A model generated the notes under the pieces. It saw only the letters and a list, made by a program, of their open reading frames with translations. It ran no database searches and was not told the origin of the DNA. This document shows positions 1-5,904 of a stretch of 6,788 nucleotides of DNA, one piece after another; the stretch's first letter is position 1, and every line of letters starts with the position of its first letter. This DNA comes from Gemmatimonadota bacterium (lineage in GTDB: Bacteria; Gemmatimonadota; Gemmatimonadetes; Gemmatimonadales; Gemmatimonadaceae): the NCBI GenBank assembly GCA_028287205.1, contig JAQBQC010000166.1:1-6788 (forward strand). The letters are read 5' to 3'. The position numbers were made by a program, and so were the translations under genes.

Positions 1-1889
1 CCACGCGGCGACGGTTGTGTCTCGAATGCCACAAGCTGCGCGGCTGTCGCCGCCGCTGGAAGGGGGAGCGCCGGAAGTGTGGTTCCCGAGGCGCTGCGAT
101 TCCACACCACGCCGCTGATCGACACGCCAAGACCGGCCACCGCGTCCGTGAGGCGCCGAGTCTCGCGGCGCACGAGCGGCTCGTCGAGCGCGACGACGAT
201 GAGCGACGCGCGCGCGGGATCGCGCAGCAGCGCGCCCACGGCGCGGATCCGGTGCGCGAGCGAGAGCAGGTCCGCGCCAACATCGCCGAGCGCGCCCAGC
301 TCGCGATAGCGGAGCACGAGGCGCATGAGCTGGTGGGTCCAGTCGAGCGCGATGGCTGGCATCTCGAGCAGGCGCAACAAATGCCCGGTGGGCGCGGGGT
401 CCACGATCACGCGCGCGAACCGCTGCTCGCCGACGGCGTCGGCGATCGCGGCCAGCGCGTAGAGCTCGTCGATGCCCGGTGGCGCAAGGGCGAGAAGGTC
501 GCGAACGATGCGCCGATCGGCCGTGGTGTCGATCGCGTTCGCCGAGAGCGCGTCGAAGAGCGCATCGACGCGCTCCGCGTATCCGCTGCGGAGGCGCTCG
601 AAGGCGGCGATCGCGTCGGCCTGGCGCGCGAAGAGGCCCGGTACGCCCGCCACCGGCACTTCCTCGTCCCCGATCGGCTGTTCGAGCGCATCGGCGAGCG
701 AGGGTGCAGGATCCGTCGAGACGAGGAGCACGGGCGTGTCGAGGGATGGCGCCGCAGCCGTGAGTGCGAGCGCGCAGGCGACGGTCGTTTTGCCGACGCC
801 GCCCTTGCCGCCCACGATGGTCAGCGCGGGCAGCGGTGAGAGCAGGTCAATGCCGCGCGGGGCGCGCGCGCCGCGCGCGCTGGATGCAGCGATGTCGCGC
901 TCCGCCGAAGGTGCCGCGCTTGCGCTCGTCGCGCGATGAGCTTGCGCGTCGCCCACCAGGCGCGCGCCCCACTCGCGCGCACCATCCACTCCCAGCGCCA
1001 CCGCTCCTCGCTCCACTCGACGCCAAGTCGCGTGCGGCGTCGCGATCCGCAGCTCGGCGATCAACGCGCCCGCGTCGCTCGAACCGTCATCGGCACCCGC
1101 AACTTCACTCTCGCCATCACCGCTGGCGTTCACCACCACCGCGCCCACTGTGATCCCGCGCTCCGCCAGCGCGCGCGCGTATCGCACCGATTCTGCCAGC
1201 ACCACCGGCTCCTCCCGCGTCACGAGAACCGCCGCACAGCGTGCGCGATCGCCGAGCAGCCGCGTGAGCGATGAGACGCGCGCGCGCATCGAGGTGAGAA
1301 AGGCGTCCGCGTCGTCCGTGCGATACCGGTGCATCAAGGCGCGCACCATGAAGCGATGCTTGTCCTGCATCGCGTCGAGCAGCGAGAGCAGGAGCGTGAA
1401 GCTTCGCGGCAGATCGAGCAGGCGCAGCGTGTGGCCCGTGGGCGCGGTGTCGATGAGGATGCGTCGCCAGCGATCATCGGTGGCGAGCTCCGCGAGGCGC
1501 AGCAACGCCATCGTCTCGTCGACGCCCGGCAACGCGCCATCCACGAGCGATGTGACGTCGCCGCGCTCGAGATAGGTGCCGCGATCGACGATCGTCACCA
1601 GCACTTCGCGCCACTGCTCCAGAAATCGATCGCGCTCCACTGCCGCATCGAGCTGAAATGCCGAGAGATGCTCGGCACCGGCGATCGGGAGCGGATCAGC
1701 CGCGAGGGGAGCGCCCAACGCATCGCTCAGCGCGCGCGCGGGATCCGTCGACAGTACCAGCGTGGTCGTACCGCGGTCTGCGTCCGCGATCGCGAGCGCC
1801 GCAGCGCAGGTCGTCTTGCCGACGCCACCCTTCCCGACCACGAGCACCCACGGCGGAAGCTGGTCGAGGAGCGCGGCGGCGCCGCTCAC
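1..1889 (-). CDS. Tandem (two-domain) ArsA/Get3-type ATPase in gas-vesicle operon, 3' end outside window
   Basis: One uninterrupted frame of 629 codons runs from a GTG at 1889 to the left edge without a stop. I translated it by hand, and both P-loops fall in the same frame. Domain 1: P-loop GKGGVGKT at residues 19-26, switch I STDPA 47-51, switch II DTAPTGHTLRLL 147-158, helix motif EEPVVLAES near 226-234, VVVN near 251-254. An Ala/Ser/Arg-rich linker covers about 310-350. Domain 2: GGKGGVGKT 360-368, STDPA 391-395, DPAPTGHLLRLL 497-508, DEPLVRRETRRL 569-580, VVWN 594-597. The first Lys of each P-loop is the signature lysine of dimerising SIMIBI ATPases, so the halves probably pair around two ATPs, as in bacterial ArsA. 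Only three cysteines are visible (28, 218, 372), and there is no CxxC. The GTG overlaps the gvpG stop (GTGA). GAGG lies 4 bases upstream and GGAGG 12 bases upstream. ArsA/Get3 membership is secure; a role in vesicle-protein handling is inferred from context. An arsenite pump subunit is less likely. Confidence 0.92.
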   Translation of the reverse strand, partial: MSGAAALLDQLPPWVLVVGKGGVGKTTCAAALAIADADRGTTTLVLSTDPARALSDALGAPLAADPLPIAGAEHLSAFQLDAAVERDRFLEQWREVLVTIVDRGTYLERGDVTSLVDGALPGVDETMALLRLAELATDDRWRRILIDTAPTGHTLRLLDLPRSFTLLLSLLDAMQDKHRFMVRALMHRYRTDDADAFLTSMRARVSSLTRLLGDRARCAAVLVTREEPVVLAESVRYARALAERGITVGAVVVNASGDGESEVAGADDGSSDAGALIAELRIATPHATWRRVERGAVALGVDGAREWGARLVGDAQAHRATSASAAPSAERDIAASSARGARAPRGIDLLSPLPALTIVGGKGGVGKTTVACALALTAAAPSLDTPVLLVSTDPAPSLADALEQPIGDEEVPVAGVPGLFARQADAIAAFERLRSGYAERVDALFDALSANAIDTTADRRIVRDLLALAPPGIDELYALAAIADAVGEQRFARVIVDPAPTGHLLRLLEMPAIALDWTHQLMRLVLRYRELGALGDVGADLLSLAHRIRAVGALLRDPARASLIVVALDEPLVRRETRRLTDAVAGLGVSISGVVWNRSASGTTLPALPLPAAATAAQLVAFETQPSPR

Positions 1890-2218
1890 GTGTCCTCGTC
1901 GCCTCCGTTCCCCGCCTCGGCATCGTCCGAGGGGCGCGCCATGCGCACCGGGCCGCCCGCGGTGCCCATGCCGAGGCGCTCGCGCCATTCGCGGATGTCG
2001 CGCAGCTGGCGCATGAGCGTCGCCTCCTCCGCGACATAAACCTCATCGTCGATGTCGCCAAGCTCGAGGCGCATCTGGAGCTCCATCAACGCCTCTTTCA
2101 CCGGCGTGTCGTCGACCAGCTCATCCTCGACGACGCGCTGCACCTTGCCGAGCGTCCAGCGGATTCCGGCGACGGGCCCGGTGACGGGCCAGAAGACGAT
2201 CGTGCTCAGAAGTCCCAC
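1886..2218 (-). CDS. gvpG: Gas vesicle protein GvpG
   Basis: This 110-residue protein matches the GvpG pattern. The N-terminus begins MGLL and is hydrophobic and Pro-rich (WPVTGPVAGIRW at 10-21). A charged helical segment follows with EDEL (31-34), a run around KEALMELQMRLELGDIDDEVY (41-61) and a second helix with LMRQLRDIREW (68-78). Residues 84-110 are a Gly/Asp/Glu-rich tail beyond the usual core of about 80-90 residues. GvpG is an accessory protein needed for vesicle formation that works with GvpF/GvpL in assembly. I chose the GTG at 2218 because family members begin with this MGLL-type segment, because GAGG stands 5 bases upstream, and because an ATG start at 2323 would put 35 Ser/Arg-rich residues inside the gvpF coding region. 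It starts 16 bases after gvpF stops, and its TGA overlaps the next gene's GTG. Confidence 0.93.
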   Translation of the reverse strand: MGLLSTIVFWPVTGPVAGIRWTLGKVQRVVEDELVDDTPVKEALMELQMRLELGDIDDEVYVAEEATLMRQLRDIREWRERLGMGTAGGPVRMARPSDDAEAGNGGDEDT

Positions 2219-2223
2219 GGCCG

Positions 2224-2227
2224 CCTC
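2224..2227 (-). promoter_or_regulatory. Ribosome binding site deciding the gvpG GTG start
   Basis: GAGG on the minus strand, 5 bases before the GTG at 2218, inside the 16-base gap after the gvpF stop. It supports the GTG start over the upstream in-frame ATG at 2323. Confidence 0.55.
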
Positions 2228-2234
2228 GCTTCGC

Positions 2235-3116
2235 TCAGCTGGCCTTCTCGAGCTTGAGCTTGATGTTGACGAAGTTGTACGGCGGCCACGGACCGGTGTA
2301 CTTGAAGGTGAGCAGGTCTTCATACTTGCGGCTCACCTCGCGCACGCGCTCGTCGAACTCCTCGCTCCGTCCGCGATCGACGAGGAACGCGGCGTTGAGG
2401 ATCATGCGATCGCCGATCACCTTGTTGCTCCGGCTCGCGACGGCCACGGGCTTGAGCGCGTCGTGCACCTCGGAGACGTAGCGATTGCCCGTCTCCTCGA
2501 GCGCGGCCTCGATCAGGCGTCCGAGCTGCATGCGCGCAAAGTACGTGGACGACGCAGCGTTGCGCGTGATCTCATCCTTGAGCCGGCGGATCTCATCGTT
2601 CTCGTTCTCGATGTTCGCGACGACCTTGTCGCGATCCCAGAGGATCTTGAGGCCGAACTCGATCTTGTCGCGCATCTTGTCCAGAACGTCCGTGAACGCC
2701 TCATACGTAGAGCGCAGGAGCTCGGAGACATCCTCTTCCGAGCGGAACACGGTGCCGAACGACATCGGGATGACCGTGAACTCGCGCATCACCGTCTCGT
2801 TCACGAACTCGTGCGCGAGCACGTTCTCGCGCGTCGGATCGTAGATGACGATCGGCGTATCGCTGACGACGGCAGCGAGATCACTATGGTGAACGGTGTA
2901 CACGCGGCGATGCCCACCGATGCCGATCTCGCCGAAGTTGCGCTCGTGCTCCTGCCGAATGATGCAGTACACGTACTTCCCACCTTCCTCGGCACTACCT
3001 GGCTCCGCTGGTGCGGCCGACGGTGCCGTGTGGCTCGCGCTGTACTCTGCACGCGAGCTCGTGCTCGGCACGGTGGAGGCGCGGCTGCTTTCGATGGCGT
3101 CGGGCATCTCGCTCAT
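2235..3116 (-). CDS. gvpF: Gas vesicle protein of the GvpF/GvpL family
   Basis: A 293-residue protein. The family core starts at about residue 47 with KYVYCIIRQ and includes HHSDLAAVVSDTP (76-88), IPMSFGTVF (116-124), a charged coiled-coil-like stretch around 145-185, and the C-terminal hallmark YTGPWPPYNFV (273-283). These are diagnostic for GvpF/GvpL, which is a minor vesicle component or assembly chaperone binding the shell protein GvpA. The F and L names belong to one family, and I cannot choose between them from sequence alone; placement directly before gvpG favours gvpF. The first 46 residues are Ser/Ala/Pro/Glu-rich and not part of the core. The ATG at 3116 has GAGG 8 bases upstream (3125-3128). 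An in-frame ATG three codons later is possible but less well placed. It appears to be the first gene of this vesicle block. Confidence 0.95.
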   Translation of the reverse strand: MSEMPDAIESSRASTVPSTSSRAEYSASHTAPSAAPAEPGSAEEGGKYVYCIIRQEHERNFGEIGIGGHRRVYTVHHSDLAAVVSDTPIVIYDPTRENVLAHEFVNETVMREFTVIPMSFGTVFRSEEDVSELLRSTYEAFTDVLDKMRDKIEFGLKILWDRDKVVANIENENDEIRRLKDEITRNAASSTYFARMQLGRLIEAALEETGNRYVSEVHDALKPVAVASRSNKVIGDRMILNAAFLVDRGRSEEFDERVREVSRKYEDLLTFKYTGPWPPYNFVNIKLKLEKAS

Positions 3117-3180
3117 GATGTAGGCCTCGTCGTTTACGGCGTCAGGACTTCAGCGCTGCAACCTACCCGGAACGTGCCGA

Positions 3181-3198
3181 CCTCGCCATGCTGCGAGG
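3181..3198. repeat. Perfect inverted repeat (6-bp arms) upstream of gvpF
   Basis: CCTCGC at 3181-3186 and GCGAGG at 3193-3198 are perfect complements around a 6-base loop, 64 bases before the gvpF start. It could be a leader hairpin or an operator. Short GC-rich inverted repeats also occur by chance in DNA of this composition. Confidence 0.4.
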
Positions 3199-3202
3199 GC
3201 CG

Positions 3203-3218
3203 TGCAGGCATTGCAGGC
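3203..3218. repeat. Tandem direct repeat TGCAGGC x2
   Basis: TGCAGGC occurs at 3203-3209 and again at 3212-3218, two bases apart. The wider minus-strand word ATGCCTGC recurs near 3262-3269, so the motif appears three times in about 67 bases upstream of gvpF. It may be a regulator binding site, but that is not established. Confidence 0.35.
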
Positions 3219-3220
3219 GT

Positions 3221-3243
3221 CGCTCGACGACCAGCATCGAGCG
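3221..3243. repeat. Perfect inverted repeat (7-bp arms) upstream of gvpF
   Basis: CGCTCGA at 3221-3227 and TCGAGCG at 3237-3243 are exact reverse complements separated by 9 bases, about 105 bases before the gvpF ATG. In RNA this would form a 7-bp stem with a 9-base loop. As DNA it could be a dyad operator. It directly adjoins the tandem TGCAGGC repeat. Confidence 0.45.
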
Positions 3244-3367
3244 GCGAGCGAATACATTAGCGCAGGCATGGCGAGCAATCCAGAGCTCGTTACGGGCGCC
3301 TCGGGTGACCGACTTTCGACCTGCTGAAAAACGGACATGCGACTTGCGGGCCACCGGCTCGAAATGT

Positions 3368-3412
3368 AAAAGAGTGTCGCAGGCCATGGGGCACGCGGGC
3401 CGGGCCTATGGC
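3368..3412 (-). terminator. Possible weak terminator after the hydrolase gene
   Basis: Starting two bases after the TAA, the minus strand reads GCCATAGG, then a 14-base GC-rich loop, then CCCATGGC. This gives a 5-bp stem, one A/C mismatch and two more pairs (arms 3405-3412 and 3383-3390). CTCTTTT follows 8 bases later (3374-3368). The gap between stem and T-run makes this a poor intrinsic terminator, so read-through into gvpF remains possible. Confidence 0.25.
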
Positions 3413-3414
3413 GC

Positions 3415-5904
3415 TTAGTGGCGCGGGAGGCGGGACAGCGCGTACTGCACGGCGAGATCAGTCGTGTTCCAGAGCTGAACGTCGCCGCTCGTACCATAGC
3501 GAATGGGCAGCAGGCGGCCGTCGCTGATTCGGTAGCTCCACACCTCGTTGTGCTGCAGATGAGACGCCGTCACGGCCGTGTGCACGCGATCGAGCGCGTT
3601 GCGCAGTGAGCGTAGGTATGGCTCCAGCGACGGATCGGCAACTCGGCCGGACGAATCGAGAGATGCCGAAATCTGGCCCGCCGTGCCGAGGAGAAAGAGA
3701 TTCACTTCGCGGCCCCATACGACGCGCGGCGAGTGATAGATCTCCTTCTCGAATGCGCGCCACACCTCCGGCGACGCATACGCATCGTTCGCGACGACTG
3801 GGCCGAGCCCGTTCACGAAGAGACCCACGGGATACTCGCGCACGAACGGCTCGATCTCCTGCAACACGGCGCTCGGCACTCTGCCACCCGTGGGGCGCAC
3901 CGCGTGGTCGCGCAGGAAAATGTCCGTCGCGGGATCGGTGTTGACCACCGGGATTGGTGAGCCCCGAGCATCGAGTGCGAGCGCCAGGAAGACAAGCGAA
4001 TCCTTGTTCGCTCCCGCCTTGGTCATCGTCGTCTCCCAATAGCGCCGCTCCCCTGCTGGAAGCGACGCGAGCTTCGCGCGAACGTGCTGCTCGATCTCGC
4101 GGGGGCCCAGCGCGACGGTGAATAGACGGCGGGCGCCCCGCCAGCTCTCGATCGCGTGATTGAGCGACGTCGAGTCGGTGAGCCATGCGCCGAGCGGCGA
4201 CCGCCCGATCTCGGGAGTGACCGTGTCGAGCGACTGGCTCGTGAACCCGAGCGCGCGCAGCGACGAGAGCGTGCTCGCGATCGCCTCCAATGCGCGCGGT
4301 GCCCAGATCGCGTTGATGTCCATCGCGAATCGCCCGTTCGCGTAGCCGACGTCGCTGTCGCGCCAGCTGGCCGACTGCCAATGCGTCGAGTCGTGCCGCA
4401 CGAAGCTGACGAGATTCGTGGCGGTCGGATTCTGCGCGAACGCGCGCGTCTCCGTCGCGACGAGCGCCATTTCGCGCAGCATGAGCGCGAGGTGCGACTC
4501 GCCATTGCTCGATTTTGCGAGCAGGAACGCGCGCTTGCCTTCGGCGGATACCGTGGAGTCGGCGAGGTACAGTGCCTCGAGTATCGGCAGCTGAAACTCG
4601 TCATCCATCATGTGATAGTTCTCGCGAACGCGCCGTATCTCTGGCAGGATCTCGCGTGCCGCGGTGAGGTTGCTGTCCGCGCCGGCACGGTCGCCTTTGC
4701 GCGCGAGACGGAAGTAGGCATTGATGCGCGCGTTGTACTCGTCGGCGTGCTCCCGGATCGCCTGCTCGCCGAGTGCTTCCTCGTGGGAGACGTCGCCGGT
4801 AGGGGCCAGCTTGCCGAGCACACTCGCGATGACGCGCTGGGACATCGCCGGCGTCCAGATCGATCGCATCATGAGCGCGGTCATGAGCGCGTCGCGACCG
4901 AAGTAAGTAGCATAGGTCGGCAGCCCTGCCATGAGCTTCTCGTTCGAGCTGAGAAGCTCGACTCCCCGCACCTCGCGCTCGAGCCTGCGATAGCTGTTTG
5001 CCGTGTCCCTCGCCTTGATCTGATCGAGGAACGAAAGAAATGGCGCGTTGAAGATTTCCCTGCGTGCGAGCGGCGTGAGCGGAGTGCCGTCCGTGATCAC
5101 GCGAATGGTGAGATTCACCGCGCTCCCGCTGCGGGCTCGTATCGACACGGTACGTTTGCCCGCACGCGCGGTCGATTCGCGCGGATTCCCGCGCAGCTCG
5201 AGCGCGAGGTGGCTTCTGCCGTCGAGTGCGGGCCGCTCGATACGAACGATCCACGTGGAGTCCGAGCGGAGTATTCGGATCGTGGCCGTCAGGCGCGAGC
5301 GCAGCTCGGTCACGCTGGCGGCGTTGAGCAGTACGAGCTGACGCCGCTGCTCCGCGGCGGGAAGCCGGGCAATGTTCGCCACGAGCAGTGACTCGGAGGC
5401 AACGATGTACGGCGGCGCTGTGAATGGTCGCAGCGGTCCCCGCTCGTATTGAAAATCGCGCTCGACGCGCATGGAGCCGAGCAGGAACCATCCGAGCGTC
5501 ACGCTCGGCGCCGCGGCCTGCAGATGATAGGTGATGGTGCGCGCCGCGCCCGAATCGTCGACGGCAGCGGCGTCGCCGCTCCAGTCGAGGCGCACCGCCC
5601 GCCCCCGCGCATCGCGGGCCGAGAATGCGGCGCTCTCGTCGAGCGCGTCCGCCCACAGCAGAACTTCGCGCCCGCTGCGACGGTCGAGATAGATCTGCAC
5701 GGTGTTGGACTTCGAGTCGCGATAGAAGCGCGTCGTATACCCCTGATAGGCCGCCGTATCGTCCATCCCAGGTTCGGGGAAGAACAGCACGGGCGTGACC
5801 TGGCGGGGGGCATCGTTCGGTGGAAGCGCTACGACAGGATTGCGAGGAGCGGTCGAAGCCAACGCCTGCAGTACGAATCCGAGTGTGAGCAGCGACAGAC
5901 TCAT
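3415..5904 (-). CDS. Exported glycoside-hydrolase-like protein, (alpha/alpha)6-toroid, debranching-enzyme type
   Basis: An 829-residue protein. Residues 1-17 form a hydrophobic signal-peptide-like segment (LLTLGFVLQALAS) without the usual basic residues, with no lipobox. Residues about 35-280 look beta-rich, resembling the N-terminal sandwich of such enzymes. From about 290 the sequence is helical with glycosidase-like motifs: AGLPTYATYFGRDAL (326-340), comparable to the PW-x-GRD region of glycogen-debranching/amylo-1,6-glucosidase proteins; GDVSHEEALGE (370-380), like their G-x-x-HE-x-x-x-GE loop; MDDEFQLP (433-440); GYANGRFAMDINAIW (520-534); and YHSPRVVWGREV (723-734), like the late YH-x-x-VWP segment. 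This suggests hydrolysis of an alpha-glucan or glucoside in the periplasm or outside the cell. I cannot name the CAZy family or the substrate. The ATG overlaps the upstream GH65 stop (ATGA) and has no clear ribosome site of its own, which suggests coupled translation. Confidence 0.68.
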   Translation of the reverse strand: MSLSLLTLGFVLQALASTAPRNPVVALPPNDAPRQVTPVLFFPEPGMDDTAAYQGYTTRFYRDSKSNTVQIYLDRRSGREVLLWADALDESAAFSARDARGRAVRLDWSGDAAAVDDSGAARTITYHLQAAAPSVTLGWFLLGSMRVERDFQYERGPLRPFTAPPYIVASESLLVANIARLPAAEQRRQLVLLNAASVTELRSRLTATIRILRSDSTWIVRIERPALDGRSHLALELRGNPRESTARAGKRTVSIRARSGSAVNLTIRVITDGTPLTPLARREIFNAPFLSFLDQIKARDTANSYRRLEREVRGVELLSSNEKLMAGLPTYATYFGRDALMTALMMRSIWTPAMSQRVIASVLGKLAPTGDVSHEEALGEQAIREHADEYNARINAYFRLARKGDRAGADSNLTAAREILPEIRRVRENYHMMDDEFQLPILEALYLADSTVSAEGKRAFLLAKSSNGESHLALMLREMALVATETRAFAQNPTATNLVSFVRHDSTHWQSASWRDSDVGYANGRFAMDINAIWAPRALEAIASTLSSLRALGFTSQSLDTVTPEIGRSPLGAWLTDSTSLNHAIESWRGARRLFTVALGPREIEQHVRAKLASLPAGERRYWETTMTKAGANKDSLVFLALALDARGSPIPVVNTDPATDIFLRDHAVRPTGGRVPSAVLQEIEPFVREYPVGLFVNGLGPVVANDAYASPEVWRAFEKEIYHSPRVVWGREVNLFLLGTAGQISASLDSSGRVADPSLEPYLRSLRNALDRVHTAVTASHLQHNEVWSYRISDGRLLPIRYGTSGDVQLWNTTDLAVQYALSRLPRH

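Larger units (their letters stand above)
3117..3414. promoter_or_regulatory. Intergenic region and probable promoter/leader of the gvpF-gvpG-ATPase operon
   Basis: These 298 bases separate the stop of the 829-residue hydrolase gene from the gvpF start and are the only sizeable gap in the window. I see no convincing gene on either strand. The gvp block most likely has its own promoter here, but I found no -35/-10 pair close to consensus. A weak candidate on the minus strand is a TTGCTC followed about 18 bases later by TATTCG. The region is less GC-rich near 3311-3375 (T and A runs) than the flanking genes. It also holds the hairpins and repeats listed separately. Confidence refers to a regulatory role, not to a specific promoter. 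Confidence 0.5.

Noticed and set aside
15..839. Long plus-strand open frame of 274 codons
   Set aside because: It lies antisense to the second ATPase domain; its translation is Arg/Glu/His-rich with no recognisable fold, a usual by-product of GC-rich codon bias on the other strand.
1..1889. Two separate adjacent ATPase genes, or an arsenic-resistance operon
   Set aside because: The frame is unbroken between the two P-loops, and the neighbours are vesicle genes with no arsR, arsB or arsD in view.
2219..2323. Longer gvpG starting at an ATG at 2323
   Set aside because: The added 35 residues are Ser/Arg-rich, lie inside the gvpF coding region and are absent from GvpG proteins; the GTG at 2218 has a ribosome site and the expected MGLL start.
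3139..3180. Sigma-54 type promoter (GGCACG followed by TTGCA) upstream of gvpF
   Set aside because: The GG and GC elements are about 19 bases apart instead of the fixed 12, so the spacing is wrong.
2052..3260. Plus-strand open frame of 402 codons
   Set aside because: Antisense to gvpG and gvpF, whose family motifs are clear. It has no motif of its own and no ribosome site worth noting.
3188..3418. Small plus-strand open frame of 76 codons in the intergenic gap
   Set aside because: Arg-rich, no convincing ribosome site, and it spans the repeats and hairpins. I see nothing that supports a protein.
3458..4381. Minus-strand open frame of 307 codons within the hydrolase gene
   Set aside because: Same strand but a different frame; Arg-rich and motif-free, while the hydrolase frame keeps glycosidase motifs throughout.
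4156..5391. Plus-strand open frame of 411 codons
   Set aside because: Antisense to the 829-residue hydrolase gene, with low-complexity composition typical of a mirror frame.
4601..5656. Minus-strand open frame of 351 codons within the hydrolase gene
   Set aside because: Arg/Ala/His-rich shadow frame with no domain; the overlapping hydrolase frame explains the sequence.
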